This document shows, piece after piece, positions 49,256 to 57,758 of a stretch of 64,000 bases of DNA (the first letter of the stretch is position 1; each line of letters opens with the position of its first letter). The translations under genes were made by a program, and so were the position numbers. The stretch covers positions 165,366 through 229,365 of the forward strand of contig JAZAUS010000001.1 of the NCBI GenBank assembly GCA_036342255.1, in the 5' to 3' direction. This DNA is from RUG11198 sp036342255. GTDB taxonomy: Bacteria > Bacillota_I > Bacilli_A > RF39 > UBA660. Under the pieces are notes generated by a model. It worked only from the letters and a program-made list of their open reading frames with translations, searched no databases and had not been told where the DNA came from.

Positions 49256-50809
49256 ATGAACTCTATTGTTATATCCATTCTAGTATTTATCATTGGTTTA
49301 ATTATAGGTATAGTTGGGGTTATTATTTTTAATAATATTAAGATTAAAAATAGTGAAAAAACAGCTTTAAAAATAATTGAGAATGCTAAAAAAGAAGCAG
49401 ATAAAGCAAAAAGAAATACTTTGTTAGAGACAAAAGAAGAGATTAATAAATTAAAAATTGAGACAGATAAAGAAATTAAAGAGAAGAAACATGAAATAAA
49501 AGAGAGCGAAGAGAGGCTTTTAACAAGAGAAAACAATATTGATAGAAGAGATTTGGCTTTGCAAAAACGTGAGGATGCTGTCAGTGAACGTGAAAATAGT
49601 CTTTTAGATAAACAAAGGGAATTGCAAGATAAATTACTAGATATGGAAGAACTAAAAAAAGAGGAATTAAAGAAACTAGAAGATATTGCTAATTATACTA
49701 AAGAAGAAGCTCATGATACTATTATGAAGATAGTTGAAGCTGATATGAGTCGTGAAATTACTGCATATATTAAAGAAAGAGAAAGTGATGCTAAGATAGA
49801 GGCTGATGCGGCAGCTAAGGATTTAATTGTTAGTAGTATGCAGAAATATGCAGCAGATGTTTCTAATTCTCAAACTGTTTCAGTAATTAGTTTGCCTAAC
49901 GATGAAATGAAGGGACGTATTATTGGTAGAGAAGGAAGAAATGTAAGAACGATTGAGTCAGTAACAGGTGTTGATTTAATAATTGATGATACGCCAGAGG
50001 CTATTGTTATTTCTAGCTTTGATCCATTGAGAAGAGAAATTGCTAAAATTACATTAGAAACTCTTATTAGTGATGGTAGAATTCATCCGGCTCGTATTGA
50101 AGAAATATATGATAAGTCATGTAATGATGTAAATGCTATGATTAGAAAATATGGTAAAGATGCAATTTATTCATTAGGTATTAGTAAAATGGATGCTGGA
50201 TTAATTGAAATAGTTGGTAAATTGCATTTTCGTACTAGTTATAGTCAAAATGCTTTAAAACATTCAATTGAAGTGGCTACTATTTCTGGTATTATTGCCG
50301 GTGAATTAGGTGAAAATGTTAATTTAGCTAAGAGAGCTGGTCTTTTACATGATATAGGTAAAGCAATTGATTTTGAAATGGAAGGATCTCATGTACAGAT
50401 TGGAGCTGATTTGGCTAGAAAATATAATGAAGATGAAGTAGTAGTAAATGCTATTTTGTCTCATCATGGAGATGTTGAACCAAGTAATATTATTTCTTCG
50501 ATAGTTGCTATTGCTGATACTATTTCGGCATCACGTCCTGGTGCTAGAAATGATAGTACAGAGAATTATTTCCAACGTTTAGAACAGTTAGAAGCAATTG
50601 GAAATGAGATGCCTGGTGTTGATAAGGCTTATGCTGTGCAAGCTGGTAGAGAGATTAGAGTAATGGTTAAGCCAGAGGAAGTTGATGATTTGACAAGTTA
50701 TAAGATAGCAAGAGATATTAAAGAGAAAATTGAGAGTGAGATGCAATATCCAGGTACTATTAAAGTAACTGTTATAAGAGAAACAAGAGCATGTGAAGAA
50801 GCTAAATAA
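49256..50809 (+). CDS. rny: Ribonuclease Y
   Basis: Membrane-anchored endonuclease that starts mRNA decay. 517 residues: one N-terminal helix (about 4-27), a long Lys/Glu coiled coil (about 30-190), KH domain with GRIIGREGRNVRTIESVTGV, and HD domain with LLHDIGKAID and SHHGDVEP. Strong RBS ATGGAGGTG. Confidence 0.97.
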   Translation: MNSIVISILVFIIGLIIGIVGVIIFNNIKIKNSEKTALKIIENAKKEADKAKRNTLLETKEEINKLKIETDKEIKEKKHEIKESEERLLTRENNIDRRDLALQKREDAVSERENSLLDKQRELQDKLLDMEELKKEELKKLEDIANYTKEEAHDTIMKIVEADMSREITAYIKERESDAKIEADAAAKDLIVSSMQKYAADVSNSQTVSVISLPNDEMKGRIIGREGRNVRTIESVTGVDLIIDDTPEAIVISSFDPLRREIAKITLETLISDGRIHPARIEEIYDKSCNDVNAMIRKYGKDAIYSLGISKMDAGLIEIVGKLHFRTSYSQNALKHSIEVATISGIIAGELGENVNLAKRAGLLHDIGKAIDFEMEGSHVQIGADLARKYNEDEVVVNAILSHHGDVEPSNIISSIVAIADTISASRPGARNDSTENYFQRLEQLEAIGNEMPGVDKAYAVQAGREIRVMVKPEEVDDLTSYKIARDIKEKIESEMQYPGTIKVTVIRETRACEEAK

Positions 50810-50833
50810 AGTCGTATATTATACGACTTTTTT
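50808..50833 (+). terminator. Terminator of rny
   Basis: AAAGTCGTAT / ATACGACTTT with loop TAT and Ts; also serves convergent side. Confidence 0.88.
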
Positions 50834-50856
50834 ATTGTAAAAAAAAATATATAAAA

Positions 50857-51732
50857 CTAATAATTAGTTTTATATAATTCTCCTTTAATTAAATTAATAT
50901 TATTTTTCATTATTGTTAAATAATCATCATTAGTATTGGTAATACCACCATCGATACTGTACATTGTATTAATATTTAATTCTTGTAATTTATATTTTTG
51001 AATTAGATTTTCAATTATGGTGTTGTTATCTTTTGTAGCACGATAGATATATTTTATTTTCTTTTCTTTTATTAGTTTTTCAATTTCTTCTATGGTATTT
51101 ATACTAACGTTTTTATTATCTTCTAGTGATATAACTTTTAGTCCATATTTTTCTAGAAATTTAAATAAATCATTATCAGTAATAATTATTTTGTATGGGG
51201 CATTGTCAATAGTTTCTGTTAGATCGGCATCTATTTTTGAAATATTATATTCTAATTCTTCATAGTTTTTATTAACTTGTTCTGTTAAATATGGATTGTT
51301 AATATATTCATTTAACCCATTTTTAATATTTTCTGCCATCATTAGATAATTATAAGGGTTTAACCACAGTTCTTCTATTTTATTTTCATATTGTATTCCA
51401 GTTGCTACATCTATAACTTTTAGATTTGAATTATTATTTATCATTTTAACGGCATATTTTCTATCTTTATCCAAACTATTAAAAACAAATAAATCACTTT
51501 CGCTATATTCTTTTAGTTTTCGATTTGATATTTTATAATTTTTGATATCAACTCCAGTAGGATATATACTAAATACTTTACCATTATTTTTATATAAAGA
51601 TGTTATTAAATAGTTTATTGGATAAGTAGTAGTGTAAATATTTATATTTTCCATATCTTTACTTTCTATATCACATCCTGTTATTATTAAGCAAGTTATG
51701 ATAAATAAAGATAATTTTTTTATTATTCTCAT
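50857..51732 (-). CDS. ZnuA/TroA-like lipoprotein lacking histidines
   Basis: 291 residues. Lipoprotein signal ending LIITGC. Fold match to metal-binding proteins of Zn/Mn ABC transporters: TTYPINYLITSLYKNNGKVF, ELWLNPYNYLMMAENI and KIIITDNDLFKFLEKYGLKVI. In the family, His residues hold the metal, for example in GxDPH; here the position reads YPTGVDIKNYKIS, and I find no His in the whole protein. No ABC permease or ATPase is adjacent. It may bind something else or act as a structural lipoprotein. Confidence 0.78.
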   Translation of the reverse strand: MRIIKKLSLFIITCLIITGCDIESKDMENINIYTTTYPINYLITSLYKNNGKVFSIYPTGVDIKNYKISNRKLKEYSESDLFVFNSLDKDRKYAVKMINNNSNLKVIDVATGIQYENKIEELWLNPYNYLMMAENIKNGLNEYINNPYLTEQVNKNYEELEYNISKIDADLTETIDNAPYKIIITDNDLFKFLEKYGLKVISLEDNKNVSINTIEEIEKLIKEKKIKYIYRATKDNNTIIENLIQKYKLQELNINTMYSIDGGITNTNDDYLTIMKNNINLIKGELYKTNY

Positions 51733-51823
51733 TTATGATTCTCCAATCTATATTAATAATTTTACAATATTTTAAACAATTTGTAAACAGTTTGAAAAAT
51801 AATAATAAAAAAATTAGAAAACA

Positions 51824-51832
51824 TGTTATAAT
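51824..51832 (+). promoter_or_regulatory. Extended -10 TGTTATAAT of rnc
   Basis: Exact 9-mer 23 nt upstream of ATG 51856. Confidence 0.6.
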
Positions 51833-51855
51833 AGTTAAGTATTGGAGATGATAAA

Positions 51856-52503
51856 ATGGTTATATTAGAAAAGTTAAATATAAAGACAGATAATGAGAAA
51901 TTATATGAGACTGCTTTTACTCATACTTCTTTTAGTAATGAACATGAAGATGTTGATAATTATGAAAGATTAGAATTTTTGGGAGATGCTGTTTTAGAAT
52001 TGATTATTAGTGATTATCTATTTAATGAAAAGCATTTAGAAGAAGGTACTATGACAAAGATGAGATCTAGTTATGTGTGTGAGGAAGCATGTGCTACATA
52101 TGCTGATGATTTAGAGTTTTCTAAATATATTAGACTTGGTAGTGGTGAGATAGAAGCTAATGAAACTATAATGGCTGATGTTTTTGAATCTTTTATTGGG
52201 GCCATGTATTTGGATAAAGGATTTGCTTTTACTAGTGATATTGTTATGGCTATCATTAAAAAATATATTAATAATGGTATTGATTTTTTGCATGATTATA
52301 AATCTGAATTACAAGAGTTGGTTCAAACTGGTAATAAGAGTGTTGTATATGAGGTCGTAGATGAAAAAGGGCCTGCTCATGATAAGACGTTTACTAGTCA
52401 AGTTAAGGTTGGTAATGTTGTAATGGGTAAAGGTGTTGGTACAAGTAAGAAAAGTGCTGAACAGGCTGCTGCTAAAGAAGCTTTAAGTAAACAAGTGAAA
52501 TAA
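51856..52503 (+). CDS. rnc: Ribonuclease III
   Basis: Double-strand-specific RNase. 215 residues. Signature ERLEFLGDAVLELI and second acidic site ADVFESFIGAMYLD, then a dsRBD (about 145-215, ending GVGTSKKSAEQAAAKEAL). GGAGATGAT precedes the ATG. Confidence 0.97.
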   Translation: MVILEKLNIKTDNEKLYETAFTHTSFSNEHEDVDNYERLEFLGDAVLELIISDYLFNEKHLEEGTMTKMRSSYVCEEACATYADDLEFSKYIRLGSGEIEANETIMADVFESFIGAMYLDKGFAFTSDIVMAIIKKYINNGIDFLHDYKSELQELVQTGNKSVVYEVVDEKGPAHDKTFTSQVKVGNVVMGKGVGTSKKSAEQAAAKEALSKQVK

Positions 52504-52531
52504 AAAAAAGAAAAGATTTCTTTTCTTTTTT
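52502..52531 (+). terminator. Terminator of rnc
   Basis: AAAAGAAAAG / CTTTTCTTTT with T-tail; simple but well placed. Confidence 0.7.
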
Positions 52532-52599
52532 TATATGGACAAATAGATTGTGACATGGTAAAATATTATTTGAATAATATAATAATAGGAGTGGTTAAG

Positions 52600-55230
52600 A
52601 TGGACACTTTTAAAAAGATGGATAAGAAGATATTTTTAATAGTTATTCCAGTATTATTGATGGTAGTTGGATTTGCTATTAGGAGTTATAAAAGTAGTAA
52701 TGATGATCCTAAAATTAGGACAAGAGCTTATAATATGAGTTTAGCTGAAAGTGTTAATCTAGATACTATATATTCTGATAAAGATATAGTTTGGGAAACA
52801 AATAGTGATAAAGTAGAGATAAAAAATAATATTGTTACTGCTAGGAAATCTGGTGTAGTTCATATTAGAGGTAAGAAGGGTAATATTGTTATTATTGATG
52901 TTGAAATAAATGTTTTGGCAGATGATGATGAATTGCAATTAGAAGATCATTCTATTGAAACAGTTGTTGGGAAAGTTGATAAAGTTGAAATAAAAGAAGA
53001 TTCTGTAAAGAAGGTTACTGAGGAGAAGAAATTTAATTCGACTGGTCAAAATATTGTTAAACAAGTTGTTAAAACAGATAAGATTGTTAATCCTGATAAG
53101 ACTATTACATATGATAGTAGTGATGAAGAAATAGTAAAAGTTGATGATGAGGGTGTTATTACTCCTGTTAGTCCTGGAGTTGCTGTTATTACTGTAACTG
53201 ATAGTGAAGGGAATGTAGATTATACATATATTACTGTAACAGAAGTTGAACCTAGGATTAGTACAAATAGTTATACTTTAAAGATTGGGGATACTGCTAA
53301 GGTTGAATATGATTTGTCTGATACTGATTATAAAGAAAATGATATTAGTTGGACAATTGATGATGAAGGAGTTGTTGTTTTTGAAAATGGTTTAATTAAA
53401 GCTGTTGGTGCTGGTAATACTATTGTTAATATGCATATTGGTGATTTAGTTTATAAGATAAGGGTTGAAGTTATTAGATCTATTGTATTACCTGATACAT
53501 TAGTTTTATCTGAAAGTGAAATAGAATTAAAAGTTGGTTTAAGTAAAAAAATTAATGCTTCTATAACTCCTAATAATGTTGAAAATGGAGAAATTAGTTG
53601 GACTAGTAGTAATGAATTTGTTGCTACTGTAGATGATGGAACAATTGTTGGTAGGAGTGTAGGATCGGCTATTATTACAGCGGCTACTGTTAATGGTTTG
53701 ACTGCTACAGTTGAAGTTGTTGTTATACCAAATGAAATAGCGGTTGAGGATATTAATTTTGTTGATAATAATGTTACAATGAATGTATCTGAAAAAAGAA
53801 TGTTTGAATATGTTATAACACCGCAATCTGCTACTAATAAAGATGTAACATATGTATTTGATGATGAATATTTATCATTAGATGAAAATGGATATTTTGA
53901 GGCTTTAAAAGCTGGTAATACTATATTGACTGTAATGACTAGTAATAATATGACTGATAATATAAATATTAGTATTATGGAACCGATAATTCATGCTATT
54001 GGAATTGATATAGAACAAGATGATTTTAGTATGACTAAGGGAAGTGTTGCTAATTTGAGTGTGGCATTTAATCCAAATAATACTACGGATAAAGAAATAA
54101 ATTGGGATAGTAGTGATGAAACTGTAATTACAATTGATAGTTTTGGTAAGGTAACTGCTGTTGGAGTTGGAGAAGCTGTTATTACTGCTACATCAAAGAG
54201 TGGTTTAAGGTCAACAATTACTATTACTGTTATTGAAGAAGATATAAAAATATCAAGTATTTCTTTAAATCATACAGCTCTTAATTTAAAAAATGGAGAA
54301 ACTGAGCGATTAGTTGCTAATGTAATGCCAATGAATGCATCTAATAAAAATGTTTCTTATAGAAGTAGTAATCCTGCTATTGCAACGGTTGATGATACTG
54401 GTTTGGTGACTGGTGTCGCTAAAGGTATGGCAATTATAACAGTTACTGCCAATGATGGATCTAATATCTCTAGTAATTGTACTGTAAATGTTACTTATGA
54501 TACTCATTTATCGTTGAATATAATTAATAAAACTATTTATGTAGAAGATACTTATACTATTACAGCTAATGTTACACCAATGGGTGCTAATCAAGGAGTT
54601 ACTTGGTCAAGTAATAAAACTAGTGTTGCAACTGTAACATCAGCTGGTAAAGTTACTGGTGTTGGTGCTGGAACGGCTACTATTACTGCTACTTCTTTGG
54701 AAGATAATAGTGTAGTTGCTACTAGTACGGTAGTAGTTAAAAGTGGTGCTCAGAAGATATTAGATAAAGCAGAAGATTATTATTTATCTATTGAAGCTGA
54801 TGGAGATTGGGTACATAAAAATGATTTAGATGATTATCCTGATATTGATCAGACACATTATACCACATGTTGTTATTTGGTTAGTACTATATTAAAAAGA
54901 GCTGGATTTTTAAAAAGTGGAACATTATGTCATTTAAATGATGCTAGTAGTACTACACCATCTGGTTCTGGTAATTTATATTCAGATAAAGTTACAATAA
55001 CTGCTAAGAAAAGTATATCTGATTTAATAGCTGGAGATGTTATTGTTTATCAGGCTGGTAATAGTAGTGGAAATATTGCTATTTATTCACATGCTTCTAA
55101 TGATAAATTATATGTATATGGTGCTTCTTCAACAGCAGAAATAAGAAAAGCTAATCATCCATCTACTCATATGTCAAGTTATTGGATTGATAAATCTGGT
55201 AAGTTGATAATTGTTAGGGCCAAAAAATAA
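52600..55230 (+). CDS. Anchored surface protein with BIG2 Ig repeats and a cysteine-peptidase-like C-terminus
   Basis: 876 residues. N-terminal anchor (about 10-27), six or so bacterial Ig-like (BIG2) repeats with the recurring sequence VTGVGAGTATITATS, for example VTAVGVGEAVITATS and VTGVAKGMAIITVTA. The last 150 residues look like an NlpC/P60- or CHAP-type amidase: Cys in TTCCYLVSTILKRAGF, His after GDVIVYQAG in IAIYSHA. Likely a wall hydrolase held away from the membrane. ATG 52600 has TAGGAGTGG upstream; an in-frame start at 52555 lies farther back. Confidence 0.8.
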   Translation: MDTFKKMDKKIFLIVIPVLLMVVGFAIRSYKSSNDDPKIRTRAYNMSLAESVNLDTIYSDKDIVWETNSDKVEIKNNIVTARKSGVVHIRGKKGNIVIIDVEINVLADDDELQLEDHSIETVVGKVDKVEIKEDSVKKVTEEKKFNSTGQNIVKQVVKTDKIVNPDKTITYDSSDEEIVKVDDEGVITPVSPGVAVITVTDSEGNVDYTYITVTEVEPRISTNSYTLKIGDTAKVEYDLSDTDYKENDISWTIDDEGVVVFENGLIKAVGAGNTIVNMHIGDLVYKIRVEVIRSIVLPDTLVLSESEIELKVGLSKKINASITPNNVENGEISWTSSNEFVATVDDGTIVGRSVGSAIITAATVNGLTATVEVVVIPNEIAVEDINFVDNNVTMNVSEKRMFEYVITPQSATNKDVTYVFDDEYLSLDENGYFEALKAGNTILTVMTSNNMTDNINISIMEPIIHAIGIDIEQDDFSMTKGSVANLSVAFNPNNTTDKEINWDSSDETVITIDSFGKVTAVGVGEAVITATSKSGLRSTITITVIEEDIKISSISLNHTALNLKNGETERLVANVMPMNASNKNVSYRSSNPAIATVDDTGLVTGVAKGMAIITVTANDGSNISSNCTVNVTYDTHLSLNIINKTIYVEDTYTITANVTPMGANQGVTWSSNKTSVATVTSAGKVTGVGAGTATITATSLEDNSVVATSTVVVKSGAQKILDKAEDYYLSIEADGDWVHKNDLDDYPDIDQTHYTTCCYLVSTILKRAGFLKSGTLCHLNDASSTTPSGSGNLYSDKVTITAKKSISDLIAGDVIVYQAGNSSGNIAIYSHASNDKLYVYGASSTAEIRKANHPSTHMSSYWIDKSGKLIIVRAKK

Positions 55231-55233
55231 AAT

Positions 55234-55272
55234 ATATACTAGTAATGAATTTATTTCATTACTAGTTTTTTT
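55234..55272 (+). terminator. Terminator before tRNA-Gln
   Basis: ACTAGTAATGAA / TTCATTACTAGT stem and T-run. Confidence 0.9.
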
Positions 55273-55282
55273 TATTTATATA

Positions 55283-55311
55283 TTGACTTAAAAATAAAAA
55301 TAGTGTAATTT
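55283..55311 (+). promoter_or_regulatory. Promoter of tRNA-Gln
   Basis: TTGACT (55283-55288) and TAATTT (55306-55311) with a TG just before, 17-nt spacer. Confidence 0.55.
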
Positions 55312-55328
55312 AATATTATAAGATTAAT

Positions 55329-55402
55329 TACCCCATGGCCAAGCGGTAAGGCGGTAGACTCTGACTCTATGATCGCTAGTTCGAATCTAGCTGGGGTAAC
55401 CA
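55329..55402 (+). tRNA. tRNA-Gln (anticodon CTG)
   Basis: Acceptor TACCCCA/TGGGGTA, D-arm GCC-GGC, anticodon stem GTAGA/TCTAT with loop CTCTGAC (CTG), T-arm GCTAG TTCGAAT CTAGC, encoded CCA (55400-55402). Reads CAG codons. Confidence 0.95.
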
Positions 55403-55452
55403 AGTAGGATAGTTAACTTTATGATTAAAGTGTGGATAAAAATATTTGATTG

Positions 55453-55461
55453 TGTTATAAT
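55453..55461 (+). promoter_or_regulatory. Extended -10 TGTTATAAT of the ncRNA
   Basis: Exact 9-mer, start of the structured RNA about 6-7 nt downstream. Confidence 0.65.
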
Positions 55462-55466
55462 TAAGA

Positions 55467-55653
55467 TACCTGGGGAGTATGCGATATCACAATGCATAAA
55501 ACCAACTAAAGATATATAAGAGAATCAACTATATCTTATGTGTCGAAGACTTGCTATTGGTAGGGATCCTAAGTAAGATATGTGATTACTCGCCCATGTG
55601 GATACGCGCATGGTTTTATCTTTCTGTGAGTCGGCTCTCTGGGGTCTTTTTTT
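55467..55653 (+). ncRNA. Structured non-coding RNA, possibly 6S RNA
   Basis: About 187 nt between a promoter and a T7 run (55647-55653), with more G/C than its surroundings. Pairings I can trace: GGGGAG (55472-55477)/CTCTCT (55635-55640), TCACA (55487-55491)/TGTGA (55625-55629), ATAAAACCA (55496-55504)/TGGTTTTAT (55611-55619), and inner hairpins AAGATATA/TATATCTT (55509-55516/55530-55537) and CTTGCT/AGTAAG (55550-55555/55572-55577). Long closing stem, central opening and length fit 6S RNA, but I do not see a decisive sequence. A riboswitch for tcdA is the alternative. Confidence 0.55.
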
Positions 55654-55705
55654 ATTGCATATAAATATTCTTTATGTTATAGTTAATTTGATTGTAGGTG
55701 ATTTT

Positions 55706-56413
55706 ATGCCAAATTTGGCTAGAGGTATTGATATGTTTAATAGAATAGAATTATTAATAGGTAAAGATGGTTTAAATAAGATAAGAAATAGTAAAGTTGC
55801 TGTAATTGGTTTAGGTGGTGTAGGTGGGTATGCTGTTACGTCTTTAATTAGGAGTGGTGTTGAAGATATTGTTATAGTTGATTATGATAAGATTGATATT
55901 ACTAATTTGAATAGACAGATTATTACTAATTTGGATAATATTGGTGAATTAAAGACAGATGTTATGGAGAAATATATATTATCAATTAATAGTAATTGTA
56001 AAATAACTAAGATTAATAGTAAGTTAAATTTATCTAATATAGATATGTTGTTTAAGTATGAGTTTGATTATTTAGTTGATTGTTGTGATACTATACTAGT
56101 AAAGCAAGAACTGATTAAAAGATGTTTAGATAATAATATTACTATTATTTCAAGTATGGGTACTGGTAATAAGTTAAATCCTATGGATTTGGAAGTTATT
56201 GATATTAGAAAGACTAGTTATGATCCTATTGCTAAAAAAATAAGAAAATATTTAAGGGATAATCGTATTAATAAAAAAGTTATGGTTGTATCTTCTAAAG
56301 AGAAAAGAGATAGGTTTGATGGCGATATACCTTCAATGGTATTTGTACCTGCTGTTAGTGGAATTTTATGTGCTAATTATATAATTAAAGAGATAATAAA
56401 AAAAGCTGATTAA
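55706..56413 (+). CDS. tcdA: TcdA-type tRNA threonylcarbamoyladenosine dehydratase (ThiF/E1 family)
   Basis: Cyclises t6A37 in tRNA to ct6A. 235 residues. Starts FNRIELLIGKDGLNKIRNSK; Rossmann loop VAVIGLGGVGGYA; catalytic region NLNRQI and DCCDTI; C-terminal VFVPAVSGILCA. ATG 55706 has GTAGGTGAT; the frame runs back to 55598 but through the ncRNA. The RNA at 55467-55653 lies just upstream. Confidence 0.88.
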   Translation: MPNLARGIDMFNRIELLIGKDGLNKIRNSKVAVIGLGGVGGYAVTSLIRSGVEDIVIVDYDKIDITNLNRQIITNLDNIGELKTDVMEKYILSINSNCKITKINSKLNLSNIDMLFKYEFDYLVDCCDTILVKQELIKRCLDNNITIISSMGTGNKLNPMDLEVIDIRKTSYDPIAKKIRKYLRDNRINKKVMVVSSKEKRDRFDGDIPSMVFVPAVSGILCANYIIKEIIKKAD

Positions 56414-56430
56414 TAATCAGCTTTTATTTT
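56399..56430. terminator. Bidirectional terminator between tcdA and the FemAB gene
   Basis: AAAAGCTGATTA / TAATCAGCTTTT between convergent genes. Confidence 0.9.
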
Positions 56431-57602
56431 ACATCTTTTTTGGCATAGTTATATAGTTTATAAAACATTTCATTTATTACTAGATCAAAGGTATTTGAAA
56501 ATTCTATTATATTACCATTAAAGCCATTTTTTGTATTATAGACATTACTAATAGATATATTTCCTAAATCAAATATTTGGTAACCATTATTAATATGTCT
56601 TTTTATAATTTCCCATTTAATCATTGTAGTTGCTCTTATATGTTTAAATTTATTTTCAAATCCTTCAGTAACAAAAGCTATTTCTCTTTTGTTACTGATT
56701 ATTCCTACAACACCTATTATTATGCCATGAGGATAGTTTTTATAAATATTTGTACCATTAATAATTTCGTTATGATATTTGGTAACAAGTCTATCTGAAG
56801 TCATTTTTTTAGATAATAGATTATTTGTTTTTTTTATGTTTGGATTTTTAAGCTTATTATTAAGCATTTCATTTTTTGCTTCTTCTTGTTTTAATAAATA
56901 TCTATAATTATTTATATATATATCGGGATTAATTTTAGCATAATAAAATTCAAAATTATTTTGTGGATTATTAAATATTTCTTCCATTTTTGTGAAATAA
57001 TCTTGTTTTTCTATTAAATGAATAAATGATGGAATATCTTCTTTTTTTCCTTGATGAACAGTAATTCCTTTTTTTAGACAATCATTTATATTTCTTTTTA
57101 AGCTTCTTTTAAAATGACTATATGCATCTTTGATATTATTTGATTGTAGAACCATTTTATATTTAGAAGTATTTGGTAAATAATTATAACCTAATTTTTT
57201 AAAAGAATTAATTATCGCACTGTTATTTTCTTTTAATATAAAATCACTATTATATACTTGATAATTAATTAGTGGAGTAGTTCTTACATATATATAATTT
57301 AATTTTTTTAGATAAGTTTTTAATTCATTTGTAAATATTTCTAATAAACTATAATTATAAAAATTTATTAAGAATCCAGATGGAACGTAACCAAATTTAT
57401 ATTTTCCTGTTAATTTTTTCTCTAAGATAAGGGTTGCTCCATGGACATTATTTCTTTCATCAACTAAAGCTAGATAAAACTTTTTATAGCCTTTCATTAC
57501 TTCTTTTAATTGGGCGTATTCTATGCTTTGTTTAAAATTTTTTTTGGTGTGTAAGTTAGAATAGTTTTTAAATTGTAGTTCTGTTAGTTCAGCTATATGC
57601 AT
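56424..57602 (-). CDS. FemAB-family aminoacyltransferase
   Basis: 392 residues. FemABX features: N-terminal KKNFKQSIEYAQLKE, GATLILEKKL, FGYVPSGF, FKRSLKRNINDCLKKG, and the tRNA-holding coiled arm (about 225-285), then late YQIFDLGN. Adds amino acids from aminoacyl-tRNA to the lipid-II peptide, building interpeptide bridges. Single gene on the minus strand with an exact TGTTATAAT promoter at 57626-57634. Confidence 0.87.
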   Translation of the reverse strand: MHIAELTELQFKNYSNLHTKKNFKQSIEYAQLKEVMKGYKKFYLALVDERNNVHGATLILEKKLTGKYKFGYVPSGFLINFYNYSLLEIFTNELKTYLKKLNYIYVRTTPLINYQVYNSDFILKENNSAIINSFKKLGYNYLPNTSKYKMVLQSNNIKDAYSHFKRSLKRNINDCLKKGITVHQGKKEDIPSFIHLIEKQDYFTKMEEIFNNPQNNFEFYYAKINPDIYINNYRYLLKQEEAKNEMLNNKLKNPNIKKTNNLLSKKMTSDRLVTKYHNEIINGTNIYKNYPHGIIIGVVGIISNKREIAFVTEGFENKFKHIRATTMIKWEIIKRHINNGYQIFDLGNISISNVYNTKNGFNGNIIEFSNTFDLVINEMFYKLYNYAKKDVK

Positions 57603-57625
57603 AAAAAATCACCTCTATCGTGTTT

Positions 57626-57634
57626 ATTATAACA
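57626..57634 (-). promoter_or_regulatory. Extended -10 TGTTATAAT, reverse strand
   Basis: ATTATAACA on the plus strand; 24 nt upstream of the FemAB start. Confidence 0.6.
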
Positions 57635-57712
57635 TAAATTTATGGATTTATATATATAAATTTATTCGTATAAGTACATTTGACAATTTTATTTGTAGAT
57701 ATAATTATTTTT

Positions 57713-57721
57713 TGTTATAAT
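57713..57721 (+). promoter_or_regulatory. Extended -10 TGTTATAAT before the flavoprotein pair
   Basis: Exact 9-mer 37 nt before ATG 57759. Confidence 0.55.
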
Positions 57722-57758
57722 AAACGTATAATTTATTGCTTTGAGTGAGGTGGTATGT

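Noticed and set aside
49216..49536. Reverse-strand frame opposite rny
   Set aside because: Antisense shadow of the coiled-coil region; no start signal.
55472..55480. yybP-ykoY manganese riboswitch
   Set aside because: Only the opening GGGGAGTA-like string matches; the second conserved half is not seen and the gene downstream is not a metal gene.
55598..55705. N-terminal extension of the tcdA protein
   Set aside because: The frame is open but runs through the structured RNA and terminator; the ribosome site and the normal protein start are at 55706.
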